A DNA stretch of 64,000 nucleotides from Prorocentrum cordatum (taxonomy: Eukaryota; Sar; Dinophyceae; Prorocentrales; Prorocentraceae), in the NCBI GenBank assembly GCA_963575745.1, contig CAUYUJ010004335.1:520856-584855 (forward strand), in the 5' to 3' direction. Shown here piece after piece: positions 1 through 11,076 of the stretch. Numbering within the stretch: position 1 is the stretch's first letter; each line of letters starts with the position of its first letter. The translations under genes were made by a program, and so were the position numbers. The notes beneath the pieces are model-generated. The model did no database searches and was not told the origin of the DNA. It worked only from the letters and a program-made list of their open reading frames with translations.

Positions 1-36
1 TTCGTTCCTCCCCTCCTTTCAGCCTGCGAGGACTGA

Positions 37-390
37 CTTGGCTCAGCTGCAGAAGATCCAAGCGAATGCAAGGGCCAGCTTTCGGTGAAGAGCAAGGCGG
101 CCAATGAGGGTGACCAGAAGAAGCTGCGGTCGGACTACGCGAAAGAGATCGATGGCAGCATCGATGGTCTGGGCAATTTCTCTGACGAGTGCCGCTGCCA
201 CATGTGCGCGGCCGAGGAGGCGCAGACCATGGATGCGAAAGATTTGGCCCCTCTCCAGAAGAAGATTGCTGAGGCGGAGGAGATGCTCCGCCTTGCAGGG
301 TCGAAGGCCTACAGGCGCAAGTACTCCGAGCTGCTCGAGCACGCGCGAGGCCCTGGCAGAGGCCGCGGCGCCGCGGGCACGCGCGGGTAG
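37..390 (+). CDS. Possible exon of an unrecognised protein
   Basis: The frame is open from just after a TGA at 34-36 to a TAG at 388-390, about 117 codons. It has balanced, charged composition (KKLRSDYAKEIDGS, LQKKIAEAEEMLRL), a CRCHMC cysteine/histidine cluster near 190-205 and a helical, coiled-coil-like second half before an Arg/Gly-rich end. No ATG lies near the front. A pyrimidine-rich run ending in TTTCAG at 12-21 could be a splice acceptor, so this may be an internal or last exon whose start lies outside the window. I do not recognise the family. Composition, not homology, is the only support. Confidence 0.3.
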   Translation, partial: LGSAAEDPSECKGQLSVKSKAANEGDQKKLRSDYAKEIDGSIDGLGNFSDECRCHMCAAEEAQTMDAKDLAPLQKKIAEAEEMLRLAGSKAYRRKYSELLEHARGPGRGRGAAGTRG

Positions 391-399
391 GGCGAGCGA

Positions 400-470
400 G
401 GGTCAAGAGGAGGAGGAGGTGGAGGAGGAGGAGGACGACGACGAGGAGGGGGAGGGGAACAGCAGAACGA
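400..470. repeat. GGA/GAC-rich simple repeat
   Basis: Degenerate GAGGAGGAGG tract turning into GACGACGACGAGG. Overlapping frames encode only poly-Glu or poly-Ser and are not credible genes. Confidence 0.85.
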
Positions 471-739
471 CGAGGAGGGACAGCGCATGCAAGTGAAGGC
501 TTGCAGTGCACGCATGCGTGCTGCATGCGCTCGTAGAGTTTTCTCGCGCAGCTTCTTGCCGCCCCGAACGGCGAGTTCGCAGGTGCCGTGCCCCTGGAAA
601 AAAACACTTCCCCGACATCGTCTGCCCTCCTGCGCGGGAGGGCGCGTCCGCCCATCGATCCATCATCCGAGATGTCTCTCCGTCGCAACGCGTTGCGGCT
701 CGAGCTCAACGGGGGCCGCCCATCTCTTCTGCGAGGGCA

Positions 740-2500
740 GATGTGCTCGGCAAACGCAAGCGCCATTACGACGCTGCGGATCTTCTTCCTGGCAGGAGGT
801 CGAGGGCAAACGCGGGCACGCAGCCGACGACAAACGCGCTCACCTACAACGGGGCCCAGTCGCTGCTGGACGACGCCCGCGCGGGAGGCCGCCGAGGAGT
901 GAGCGACGTGACCAGCCGCGGAGGAGCAGGCGAGATGGGCGCCAGCAAATGGGCAAATGTCGGCGGCAATGCATCCAGGAGGTTGCGGAGGCGATTTCTC
1001 CGAGGCAGCTTGTGGCCCAGGCCGTGCTTCGCGGAGGTCCGCTGCTGGGGCAAGAGGCGCAGCCGCGAGCAGAAGGAGTGGGTCGCTTTCGGCTCACCGC
1101 ACGAATATGATGCCCAACTGGTGACTCACGGCTCGCTTGAGAAACTGGGGGGCACCGGCGCCCTGGATAAAGTTGGAGAAAAGCACGTGCAACGCTGTCC
1201 CTCGACAGCGCAAGTTGACTCGATGATTTCAACAGGTCTGTGGGCCGACGGCGCCCCGTGCCAGTGGGGCCGCGATCAGACCGTAGAGCTCGCGCGCCTC
1301 AATTAGCCAGGGCTGACGAGAACGGTAGGGGCGCGCAAGCTGCGCATGCCCATCGCTGGGTTGATGAAGTCTTCCATGAGCACGAACACTTGGCATGACA
1401 CTTTCGAAGTGCTTGCTTGGAGTTTTCGGCCCACTGCTGCAGGTGAATGCCCCGCCGCCCGCCACGACGGCACAGATTGGCCGAAGTCTGACTTTCACAG
1501 AGCCAAGAAGGCAGGTTCACATTTAGGCTGCAGGTCTGCGCTGGCGCAGATGCGCGCAGATTGGACACGCTGGAAACATGTGTTCGGCTTGCCGCAGTTC
1601 AACGAGAAGGCGGGCTGCTGCTGGAGGTGCCACGCGACGCCACAGCAGGCCCCTCGCCCGCTTCTTCTCGCCCCCCCTCTCGCGGCCCTTCTCGCCCCCC
1701 TCTTCGCCGTGCGTCTCCCGCCCCCCTGCGCCCGCGCAAGTCTTCCAGCCGGGGCGCGTCTGCAGCGCGGCGCCGCGGCGGAGCAGCGGGCGCCCGAAGA
1801 CGCAACTGATCCAACACTTAATGGAACAAGATGTCACGATTTCGCCGACGATGTCAATCCCATGGGTCGATCAATCGGTCAGGAGAACCGATTGGCTACA
1901 TGTTGTTGATTTGGGCGCGGCTGCAGATTGGCTGGGGCAGATGTTTTTCATATTAATACAGCTTGAAAAATTCACCGGCCCTGCGTGCAACGAGCAATGC
2001 AAATCTTTGCGGGGTCGCCTGAGTACTTGGTGCGAGCGGAACCCAGAGGCGGATCGAATTCACTCTTTGACACTCCTGTTGTCAGGCACATGATACCGCT
2101 TGGGAAAGCGCTCGCCGACGAGCTGTGTGACCCCGGTGTCACGGAGGAGGCCGCGATGACAAACGCGATGTTTCATTTGTCTCAGTGTTATCTTTGCATG
2201 GGAACTGGTAGCTTGACAGGAGACATTCTGAATGAGCAATCGACCAAGTTCAGCCCGCAGTGCGCCGCGCTGCGCGGCGCGCGCCCGAAAGTGTTTCAAA
2301 TGAAACCGAAGATTCATCAATTGCTCGAGATAGGCCTCGAAGCCCTACATGGGGCATCAGCCCGAAACATGCTGGACTTACAGAGGCGACGACTTCGGAG
2401 GCACGGGTGCCCACTTCGCCGAGCGTCGTGGCAGCGCGCTCACGCCCGCGGGTTTCAGCGTCGCATTGATGACAAGATTTTTCTCGCAGCCTTTCGCGAG
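740..2500 (+). pseudogene. Broken transposase-like gene of a dinoflagellate repeat family
   Basis: A succession of plus-strand frames reads as one protein once stops and shifts are ignored. Segments in order are KEWVAFGSPHEYDAQL (about 1075), STGLWADGAPCQW (about 1235), TFEVLAWSFRP (about 1400), RADWTRWKHVFGLPQFNEKAGCCWRC (about 1555-1630, split here by family landmarks GxW...GCCWRC), DWLHVVDLGAAADWLG (about 1890), KPKIHQLLEIG (about 2310) and CWTYRGDDFGGTGAH (about 2370). The order of conserved Asp/His-rich blocks recalls RNase-H-fold DDE transposases such as Tnp2-type enzymes, and I remember this block order from very repetitive hypothetical proteins of dinoflagellates. Both are memory-based. 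The copy is inactive: TAG at 1304-1306 interrupts the frame, and frame changes occur near 1640-1810, 2090 and 2350. The CT-rich 1640-1740 stretch could alternatively be an intron. Confidence 0.45.
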
Positions 2501-3177
2501 GATCTTGTGATGGCATCGGCGTTGCTCCTCGGCCAGATCCAAACAGAGGTCGCCCTCCCCTCCCCCTCCTGTGCAGGAGGTACATGTCGACCCGCGTCGG
2601 GGCTCCCCTCCCCCGTCCTCCTCGCGCCCCCTCATCTTCGCATTTCCAGTCGTCTAGCTCATCCATTTGCATTTTTGCCGCAGCCTTTTCTGGCTTCGAA
2701 CCGTCCTGCAAGCTGCCCGACTCGAATCCAGGAATTCACCATAACAGTTGCTATGGGAGCCTGGGACAGGCGGTGCTTGACGCGCGGCGCCCTCGGCGCT
2801 GCGCGCGACGCCGCGGCCTGGCGCCGCGCGCAGCAGCTCGGGTGTAACTGGCGGTTTCCCTGCTGCCAGATATGCGTCCAGAATTGCCGCCTTGGCCTCG
2901 GCAGCAAGGTTCTGGGGCACTACGGGCCGCGGGTCGAGAAGCTGGTCGACGAGTGACTGGTGATCTTGGCGGAGGCGCGCTGCTTGGCCCAGAGCGGTAA
3001 CGGGGGCGTGCAGACGAATCAGCGGCGACGCCTTCACAGAGTGAGCGACGCCTTCGCTGAATGAATCCGCGCGCCGCCAACGCGCCCAGAACATCGGGGG
3101 CCGCGCCCCCCTTTTGCGCCCAGTTAAAAAAAGAAACGAGAGGGAGCGACGTCTCCTGTCGAGGAGGCGCCGCGGGG

Positions 3178-3250
3178 CACAGGGGGAGGAGGAGGAGGAG
3201 GGTGGGGAATGCGGAGGAGGAGGGGGAGGATGAGGAGGGGGGGGGAGGGT
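3178..3250. repeat. GGA-rich simple repeat
   Basis: Purine-rich GGAGGAGG tract ending in a run of G, directly followed by an AT-rich repeat. Derived poly-Arg/Ser frames are artefacts. Confidence 0.85.
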
Positions 3251-3395
3251 ACAATCAACACAAAATCAACATAGAAAACGTATAGAATCAACATATAATC
3301 ATATTGAAACCGCGTATATTCAACATAGAATTAACATAAACTCAGCAGGGAATTAACATCGCCAGCGATATAATCAACATAGAAACCGCAGTAGA
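3251..3395. repeat. AT-rich ATCAACATA tandem repeat
   Basis: Degenerate tandem copies of a 10-13-base unit close to ATCAACATAGAA, with at least eight recognisable copies including ATTAACATA and TTCAACATA variants. Base composition is strikingly AT-rich against the surroundings. The next 90 bases hold two copies of GCTGACAGCTAATT followed by GAGCT. Confidence 0.75.
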
Positions 3396-3571
3396 GCTCT
3401 GTTCTTAATTCGGGCTGACAGCTAATTAGAGCTACCAGCCCTGTCAGCCTCCATTAGCGCTGACAGCTAATTGGAGCTGATTGGGCCCTCCAAGATGGAC
3501 GCCTCTCAGGGCCTCCCCGGGAAAGCTCCGGGGGCGGTTTTCGACAACTGTTGAAAATGTCCCGCGCGAAG

Positions 3572-3645
3572 GCGCCATTTTGGACTTCGTCGCCGGATTC
3601 GCCGGATCTCGCCTGAAACTGAACAAGGGGGCCTCTGCAAGGCCT
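3572..3645 (+). repeat. Dispersed repeat, copy 1 (CGTCGCCGGATTCGCC family)
   Basis: The block TTCGTCGCCGGATTCGCCGG followed by ATCTCGCC and a GAAAC-like tail recurs at 11697-11760 and, more degenerate, at 11819-11880. The sequence before each copy is also partly alike (a gene-like TTTTGGA or TTTGGAA lead-in), so this is an interspersed repeat and not chance. Confidence 0.7.
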
Positions 3646-3699
3646 TCTAATTGGGGGGGCTCTGGGGGCGTTTTTTCTTGAGGATATCCCACGCGGCTT

Positions 3700-4150
3700 T
3701 AAGGCCCACCCCGAACTATTTCAAAATAGATATTGGATTGCTGTGCGACACTTTAGCCGGAATTGTATAATAGTTTTAGAATGGTCATGCAGTACATGTC
3801 TCAACTATTACAAAACGATATCATATCTATTCCATGACAACATGTTGCAAACTGCTATATACCTACTTTCTGCAACAAAGTGAAAGACCTGTTTCTATTA
3901 TGTTTTCCACCAACTATGTCATGCGATAACCTGCTTCCAATATGGTTTATGCGTGTTTCGTGTGATCGTCTGTTGTTGTTTCATTGTTTGCTATTGCTAA
4001 CCTAACAGACCTTACTCACGACGATGCATCGCGAGCATTGCTCGCTTCGGAAACTCATCGAGCTTGATCATGCCGTGCCATCGCGAGCATTGCTCGTGAT
4101 TGCGCATGCATGGGGATGATGACGATGATACGTATGGATTATTGTCCATA
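3700..4150. other. AT-rich stretch without genes
   Basis: No coding frame or RNA gene is supported. Two copies of the palindrome CGAGCATTGCTCG lie at about 4030-4042 and 4083-4095, each preceded by CATCG, which suggests a small duplicated hairpin. Confidence 0.5.
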
Positions 4151-4154
4151 GTTG

Positions 4155-4940
4155 AGGTCCATCTTGAGGCCATCTTACGTCGTCTTGGGTGAATATCCCG
4201 CCGTCTTGGAAGCATCCTGGGGCCATCTTAGCCGTCTTGGACGCCATCTTGGCCGTCTTGGAGGCCCCTTGGGGCCCTCTTGGGGGTTTCTTGGGCCGTC
4301 ATGGGGCCATCTCGGAGGCCTCGTGGGCGATCTTGGGGTCCTCTTGGGCCGTCTTGAGCCGTCGGAACGCAGAAAGGAAGCAAATGCCAACATCCTTACA
4401 ACACCTAAGGCAAATCACAGATTTTGGCATCTTCGGGTTCTCCTGGGGGACCTCTAGGAGGCCTCTTGGGCCGTCTTGGATGGGGCCTCCTGGGCCGTCT
4501 CGGGCCATCTCGAGGCCATCTTAGGCCGTCTTGGGTGCATCCTGGGCCGCCTTGGAGGCGTATTGGGGCCATCTTTGCTGTCTTGGAGGCCATCTTGGCC
4601 GTCTTGGGGCCATCCTGGAGGCCTCGCGGGCGATCTCGGAGCGATCTTGGCGGCCTGTTGGGCCGTCTTCGGCCGTCGGAATGCCGAAAACAGACACCTG
4701 CCAAAACCTTTTAATCGCCTGCGACAGATATTTTATTTTTGACTCTTCGGGCCCTCCTGGAGGACCTCTTGGAAGCCTCTTGGGGGCCTCTTGGGGGCCT
4801 CTTGGGCCGTCGTGGGCCATCTTGAAACCATCCTAGGCAGTCTTGGGTCCATCGTGGGCCGTCTTGGAAGCATCTTGGGGCCATCTTAGCAGTCTTGGAG
4901 GCCACCTGGCCCATCTTGGAGGCCACCTTGAGCCATCTTG
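4155..4940 (+). repeat. CCATCTTGG / GCCGTCTTGG satellite, array 1
   Basis: Dense degenerate tandem array built from units such as GGCCATCTTGG, GCCGTCTTGG and GGGGCCTCTTGG. All six frames are more or less open because the unit avoids stops, giving false proteins rich in Gly-Arg-Leu or Pro-Lys-Arg. The reverse complement of the same unit forms the arrays at 14396-14905 and 38161-39170. Two islands (4360-4440 and 4675-4745) break the array with a similar non-repetitive sequence, so there is a higher-order unit of roughly 300 bp. Confidence 0.8.
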
Positions 4941-5254
4941 AGCGAAGAAGCCTACGAGATGGGCACCCTGGTGGGGCGGGCCGAACCCCCGGGGGGGTTC
5001 TTTTGAACAAAAAACGAAGGGATCCAGCGCGCCCGGCACCCATGCGATGAATCGACAGGAGGCGGCGGATCGAAGACGCCTGCGGCGAATCGCCGCCGCC
5101 CCCTGCCCCGTCGGAAGCGCCTCTGTGGCCGACAGCTGGGCCAGAGCTTGGCCAAGCTATCGGGCGAGTTGTCCCCGGAGTCGGTTTGGGAAAACTTCGG
5201 GGGGCGCCCGGGGGGGCAAGAAGAGGGGGAGGGGGGTATGATGCACAAAAAACA

Positions 5255-5342
5255 CAGGGGGGAGGGGGAGGGGGAAGGGGAGGAGGAGGAGGAGGAGGAG
5301 GAGGAGGAGGAGGAGGAGGAGGAGGAGGAGGAGGAGGAGGGG
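5255..5342. repeat. (GGA)n microsatellite
   Basis: Nearly pure GGA/GAG repeat, about 85 bp. Poly-Glu and poly-Leu frames on either strand are shadows. Confidence 0.95.
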
Positions 5343-5389
5343 GCGGGCCTCGGGGAGGCTAGGGAATACGCCGACCCGACCCCATTCCT

Positions 5390-6009
5390 CAACCTCGGGA
5401 TCGTTCGTCATCCGGCCAGACTAGGCCTGGGCGCATGAGCTCTGCCAGCGACGGGTCTCCCCGTCGGCTGGCCCAGCGCAGCCGAGCCCGCATGGGCTGG
5501 CAGAGCTGCGCTGGCGAGCGCACGCGCTCGCGAGACGCACAATGCAGACTGCGCGCTATGTCGTGGACGAGGCCGACAGGGAGACGAGCGGGAACGGGCA
5601 GGGGCCCGAGAGAGAAGCCGAGGGGGCGGGGCGAAGCAGAGGCAGAGAGAAAGGACGGGTGTAGCAGGGGCAGAGCAGGGAACAACATATCAGACATAGG
5701 GCACGAATAATAATGTAGAATGTCGTCGCCCCCGACTGCAAACTGACGCCGCGTGCACCTGCGGGTGGGCTCTCGGAATCTTCGCGTCGTGCACCAGCTA
5801 TTACACAAGGCCCTCAGGGCAGCCGTAAACATCCGGGAAGGGGCATTCTGCCCCAACCTCCGAAGGCACAGAACACAGGCATCTATCTGGACACCACTCG
5901 GGGGGGGGGCGGGTGAAATACCTGATGCGCCTGCATATGGTGGTCCTATAGCTAAGGGCTTTTCTCTGGAGCGGTGGGTCATGAGACGGGGCGCGGGGGG
6001 GGGGGGCAA
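5390..6009 (-). pseudogene. LINE 1 C-terminal domain with His/Cys knuckle
   Basis: The frame carries AALRALCNSWCTTRRF followed by a Cys and DILHYYSCP. In dinoflagellate LINEs the pattern (A)LRxxxNxWCTxRRF then C-x-x-GGxDxxxHYxxCP closes the polyprotein after the RT thumb. It overlaps the RT thumb frame (5801-6460) in a different register, showing a frame change near 5810. No catalytic role is known; the knuckle is taken to bind nucleic acid. Confidence 0.55.
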
Positions 6010-6741
6010 TATCTCGTCGTAATTTTATAATCAGGCCCATGATGGGCGATGATTGGGCGACGGGGTGCCTCTCCCATATGATGGCGCACTCGTCGCTCCC
6101 GTCAAATTCGAGGATTTCCCGCCTGAGCTCGAAGAAGACTGAGGAGTAAAACGCCACTCGAGACATGGCTGCCTTGCGCGTGCAGACGAGGTCGCGGATC
6201 TGACGCGCCCCGCCGATCTCTTTGAGCTGGCGCAAAAGCGTGGCGGGGAGGGCGTTCCCGGGGGCACTCGCGATGCACCGGCCAGCTTCTCGATGCCTTG
6301 AGACAGCAAGCTCGGATGGATAATGAGACTGGCCAATGAACGTGGGACAGCTAAACCCGCGCATGCTATATCTGGCAATGCTCTTGGTGAGGCTGAGATA
6401 CAGGCTCTTGGCAATCCTCGCCCTCCCCTCCATTTTCCTGGCCGGCCCCTCCCAACTCAATGCCCGCGCATCCCATCCGAGACAGACTCCGAAGTACTTG
6501 GCGGCCGAGGCGAGAGAGAAGCTGGAACCCCTGATCCCCAGCGCGCGCGCGGCTTCTGCTCGAATCCACTTCTGGAAGGCCTAGAGCATGGTACCACGAC
6601 CGTCTTTTTCACATACAATGCAAGGCCAGCAGCGCCGGCAGCGACAACCCTAACTTCGAGAGAGAGAGAGAGAGAAAAGAGAGAGAGAGAGAGAAAAGAG
6701 AGAGAGAGAGAGAGAGAAAGAGAAAGAGAAAGAGAAAGAGA

Positions 6742-6810
<69 letters not shown>

Positions 6811-7653
6811 AGAGCACGATAGACATCGCGGGCGACGAGGCCAACGTCATCGGCGAATGCTCGGATAGCCCCAAGAGACCGCGGAATGTTGAGGCACATC
6901 ATGCGAAGGATGGTGTCGAGCGCTTGGCTGAACAAGGATCCCGAAAGCGTACGCCCCTGCTGAATTCCCCGTTTCTGAAGATAGCGGTGCCCTCGGAGTC
7001 CCGCAAGGAAAACATCAATCTTGACGTTGTGACAAAGCGAAGCTACAGCTAGCCTGATATGAGTAGGCACATTCATGACGAGGAGGACCCAGGATATCAT
7101 GCAGTGGGGGGGGGCCGGGGGAGGCCGTCTTCACGTCGAAGGCGGCAGAACCTGCTCCCTTGCATGCATGCTGGCAGAACCAAGACATCGTCCTGGCCTC
7201 GATGTCGAGGATATGGTTGGTCATACTGCGACCTCTGATGAATTATTTCTGCGCGTCAAGGCAGGTCCGCTGGCGTGTTGAGCCCAGGGGGATATTGGTA
7301 GCAGCGGATGCCGCCTTATTGCACGCGCTGCTGAGAATGATGGGCCTCGTGCATTCAGGAGTCCGAAAGATACCGGCACCTAGAGTGTCGCTCGGTTGAT
7401 CGCCCTTGGCAAGGAATGCAGCCATGCCGCGGTTAAAGTCGCCCCTTGGGAGCTGCCCTTGGAGAACTGTGGAATTCACCTGGAACAGGAGAGCCTGAAT
7501 TTCAAGGCCACCGCGAGCCCAGCGCGAATGCAGGATCCCGTCTGGCCCAGGAGCGGCGTCGCACATCCCCTTGAGGAGGTCCGCGAACTCGGGGAACTCG
7601 AGGTCCCATATGATTTTAAGAGGACATGGCTGAACATGGGGCCTTAGAAGCAA
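5801..7653 (-). pseudogene. LINE 1 reverse transcriptase, interrupted
   Basis: Canonical non-LTR RT blocks appear in order on the minus strand: APGPDG (about 7550), RPIILSSACNKAASAAT (about 7330), GIQQGRTLSGSLFSQALD (about 6950) and the catalytic AFADDVGLVA (about 6850). After the microsatellite comes AKYFGVCLGWD (about 6490) and the thumb-like SIARYSMRG (about 6370). The FADD aspartates are intact. Frame changes and stops between blocks, plus the GA expansion just after FADD, make the enzyme non-functional. Its role in a live element would be target-primed reverse transcription. Confidence 0.7.
6658..6808. repeat. (GA)n microsatellite inside the LINE 1 RT
   Basis: Pure and interrupted GA dinucleotides with AAAG interruptions, lying a few codons after the FADD motif. 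It keeps the minus-strand frame open as poly-Ser-Leu, which is why the ORF appears to run through it. Confidence 0.95.
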
Positions 7654-8187
7654 CCTGGTCGCGGCATCCCCTTGAACATCTTGATGGATGGCCCCCCGGC
7701 GCCTAGCAAAATCGCGCCCGACGTCGTCGGGGTCGCGCAGCTGCTGCCCCGTCGGGCCCGCGAGCCCAGCGAGGGGGGCGTCCTTCTGGAACTTGCCCCA
7801 GGTGGAGGTGTAGGACGCGAGGCGGGCCTACAGGGTGACCTTCTTTGGGGGGGCCATAGGGGCTCTCTCGATGTCGCCTGGGCGCTCTTGGACCCTCCGA
7901 AGCGAGAGTTCACGCAAATGCTCGTGAAGCTGTCGTTCTTGAGTCCAGCCGACGCCCTCGGCCTGCGCGAGCGAGCTGAAGAGCGGATGGCAACTTGCCG
8001 CCTTGCGCGCCAAGCTGGCGTTGCCTGTGCTGACAGCTGGCTTTAAACGCATGGACCAGGTGACCCGCTCGTCGGTGCTCCCTGCTGGACGCATTTCGAG
8101 CCGTCGACGAACAAGCTTAGCAGCGCCGTGGAGGACCTCTTTGGCCTCCTGAAGGGCAGCTCCGAGATCCTGGGGGTGTGGGCCATC

Positions 8188-8900
8188 TTATTGGAGTAGC
8201 TTTTCAACTTCTTCGGCGAACCATGGATGCCGGGAAACCCACGAAGGAACCTTCGGAGGCCCAGGGTTGGAGCACGGGGAAAACGTGACGCACGCAGGGG
8301 CGTGGTCGGACGGGTTGTTCGGCTTGTTCGGGGTCCCAAATACGAGGCTGTTGGGGAACAGGTCCAGGGCCCGTGCGGGAAAGTGGTTGTTATGTGCGCG
8401 GTTGATTTTCCCAAGATTGATATTGGCTTGGGTAAGTTGGGAGGCGCGACTAAACTCAAGCTGGTGGACCTCTAAAAGCTCGGGGGACAACCTGCTAAAC
8501 TCGCTGGCCAACGCGTTGGGCGGGATGGCGCTTCTCCCGTCGCTGCGGGCTCTACTCTCGCCGAGTCTCGGGAAATCCCAATCGCCGGGCGCGATTGACA
8601 GCGCGGGGCGCTGATTCTTCAGCACGCGCCGAAGACGCTGTAAAACTCTGGATTGCTAGCGGCGGCGGAGTTCAGGATTGAGATGAATGTTGGTGATCTG
8701 AAGGTTCCCTTGGGGCCCAGAGAGGAGGAGACTATGGGGGCGCCCACGAATATGAACTGCATGAGCGTGCTGAGAGAAGAGGCCCCAGAGAGCAGGGTGA
8801 ACAGCTACCGTGCAGCCTCCAGCTCCTTCACGGACGTGGAGGCTTCCAACAGAGGTGCGAATCTCGGATTTGGCGTGAGAGCAGTCTCAGGTATTCTGGA
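8188..8900 (-). pseudogene. LINE 1 APE-type endonuclease
   Basis: One minus-strand frame contains NLQITNIHLNPE (about 8690), GDWDFPR (about 8575, matching the GDFN block) and SDHAPACVTF (about 8290, matching the SDH catalytic block), the spacing expected of the endonuclease/exonuclease/phosphatase fold. A TAG near 8655-8660 interrupts the frame between the first two motifs. In active LINEs this enzyme nicks target DNA to prime reverse transcription. It sits directly downstream of ORF1 and upstream of the RT. Confidence 0.65.
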
Positions 8901-8981
8901 TTTCCGTTGACCTCCTGGACACCAACAACACTATGTTCCTGAACAAATCTGGCAAAAAGTCTGTGTTTGGCTCGCGTTGTT

Positions 8982-10358
8982 TCAATCGGCGTACTGGAAG
9001 AACCAAATAACCCTCTCGTATTCCATGAGACTGCTGAAAACTTGCTTCGAATCTGAAACGGTTATAAATTCACTTGCGCACTGCTGCTGGAACTGCCGGA
9101 CGAACCTGGGGAAGACGAGGGGGAAGGGGAAACCGAACCACAGGTGGAACTGGACCCCCGCCTGGAGGAGGAACTCGAGCCACTGCCAGCACGCCCCTGA
9201 TCTCCGTTGCCTCGGCCAGGGCCCCCCCTCCTGAGACGTGGCGGACGGCGCCTCGGCCGCGCCGCGAGAATCCCCAGCGCGCCCCCCGCGAGCAGCAACT
9301 CTCGCGCTGCAGCAGGACAGGAGAGGGCAGGCGGATGCCAGCAGCAAGTCGCCCGAACCAGGAGACGAGCACCGGCTGTCAGACGGAATAGAAGAGGATG
9401 AGGATCGGATCGAAGACCCAGCACGGGCGGGGCAGGTTGTCAGCGGAAGCAGCGTGTCCTTCAAATTCTTCACGCGCGGTGTGATAATTTCCGATAACAT
9501 AGCGATGCGGATCCACTCGCAGGCCTGAGCGTCGGTGATCCCAGTGTCCTTGAGGGGCGCCATCTCTGGGAAGATGTCCACCTGCTCGTTGCGGCTCTCG
9601 CTGAGGGAGAAGAGCGCCCGCGCATCCTCGTGCCAGGCCATGAACAGGACTCCTTTGTGCGGGCTGCTCTCAATCTTCATGTGGAGGGGGTCGAGCTTCT
9701 TCGCGGCGCGCATGTGGTCGGCGAACTGCTGCCGCAGAATGCCGAGGAAACGATTCTTCTTGCGGATGTCGGGGCTGGCGTCCATCCTGTCTCGCAGCGG
9801 GCGAGGGCGCCCGCTGCGATCCGCCCGCTGAAGACCTTCAGCTCGCACTCTCTCCAGGAACGCCTTGGCGTGGAGCGCCGGGCCGAACTTGATGGAGTAG
9901 CTGCGGTTCTGGTTGCAGCACTTCGCTTGGGCATTGGCGGCCAAGTCCTGCGGCGCAGCCTTGATGATGGCATCAGCGCGAGCATGCATGACCGAGGCAA
10001 GCATCTCATGAGGGAAACCGCTGGCCCAGACCTTCGCGGGATCGGAGTCGCTGCGGCTGGACCCGAGGGGGCTCGGAGGCCCGGTGGAGGACCCGCTGCC
10101 CCCCGCGACCGCGGTCGGAGCCGACGGGTGGAGCATGGCGGCCCTGGCCCTGATCTTCTCGTCGAGCTCGGCCTCCATCCTGGCCTCCAGCTGGTCGAGG
10201 GCGGCAGAGTTGCTCGCCTGGTTGATGGCCCCCTGGACGGCGGCGCTCTGCAGGTCCAGAAGTCGGTTGATCTCCTTGGTGGCAGAGTCGTGCTGGTCGA
10301 GGGAGGACTGGATCTCTGCCCGCGTGGCGCGGGCTTCGTGCGTGCGATCGTTCTCCAT
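8982..10358 (-). CDS. LINE 1 ORF1, coiled-coil protein
   Basis: A 458-codon open frame starting MENDRTHEARATRAEIQSS. The first 80 residues are strongly helical (heptad-like, Glu/Gln/Ala-rich), followed by a Pro/Ser linker and a conserved-looking globular part (VWASGFPHEMLASVMHARAD, RNRSYSIKF-like, FADHMRAAKKLDP, KGVLFMAWHEDARALFS). It looks like an ORF1-type nucleic-acid-binding protein of a LINE. The last 150 residues change character (Ser/Gly- then hydrophobic-rich), and a Gly/Arg-rich alternative frame at 9062-9424 looks more natural, so a frameshift near 9450 is likely. It lies about 720 bp downstream of the spliced leader. Confidence 0.6.
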   Translation of the reverse strand: MENDRTHEARATRAEIQSSLDQHDSATKEINRLLDLQSAAVQGAINQASNSAALDQLEARMEAELDEKIRARAAMLHPSAPTAVAGGSGSSTGPPSPLGSSRSDSDPAKVWASGFPHEMLASVMHARADAIIKAAPQDLAANAQAKCCNQNRSYSIKFGPALHAKAFLERVRAEGLQRADRSGRPRPLRDRMDASPDIRKKNRFLGILRQQFADHMRAAKKLDPLHMKIESSPHKGVLFMAWHEDARALFSLSESRNEQVDIFPEMAPLKDTGITDAQACEWIRIAMLSEIITPRVKNLKDTLLPLTTCPARAGSSIRSSSSSIPSDSRCSSPGSGDLLLASACPLLSCCSARVAARGGRAGDSRGAAEAPSATSQEGGPWPRQRRSGACWQWLEFLLQAGVQFHLWFGFPFPLVFPRFVRQFQQQCASEFITVSDSKQVFSSLMEYERVIWFFQYAD

Positions 10359-11076
10359 CTACATCAGAAAATTCATCAGGTCCGTGCTGGCGGGCGCCAG
10401 GGGGGGAGTCGCCGTGCCGCAGCCCTTTTCGTCATGCAGCTCAGCCTCCACGCCGAGAGTGACCGCGTCCTCTGCTTTCTCCTGCGAGCTAGCGTCACCG
10501 GCGGCGAGGTCGAACTGCCGCGGCGATGCGGGCGGTCGAACACATGGAACCGCGCTGCCTTGACTCTGCTTGGGAGGGGCCTCAACGCCGTCGCCCAGGT
10601 CGTCAGCCTCGGGGGCGCCGTAGGAGTCGAGGAGCTGGCCCGATCCAGTTCCACGAGTGCATCCTTCCATGTGCTCTGCATCGGAGTCCTCGATCTGGAT
10701 CGCCTTCTGTGGGGGGCCACCTGGAACTTCGCCCCCTCGCCCCTTCCTCGCGGCGGCCCACGGGCCGCTGCTGGCGAGCGGGTCGTGGGCGGACGGGGCC
10801 TGACCTTTGCCGAACGGGGGCGGGTGGGCACGGCTGGAGAGAACGCCTCTCCCATGGGGTCTGGCTGCCAGCGGAGGCCCCAGCGTCGCTGGGGGTCAGG
10901 ATCGGGCCCGCAGGCGCAGCGCGTGACATAGCGGCGGCGCCGAGGGAATGAAACCCTTTGTTAGCGCATCGGGCAGAATTGTGTCCGCCCGGGCACGACA
11001 CTCGGGATAGCCGCGTAAAAGCTGCCCACTCTGGCGCAACTGCCCCCGCTACTGCTGCAACGAGACGGCCGAGGCA

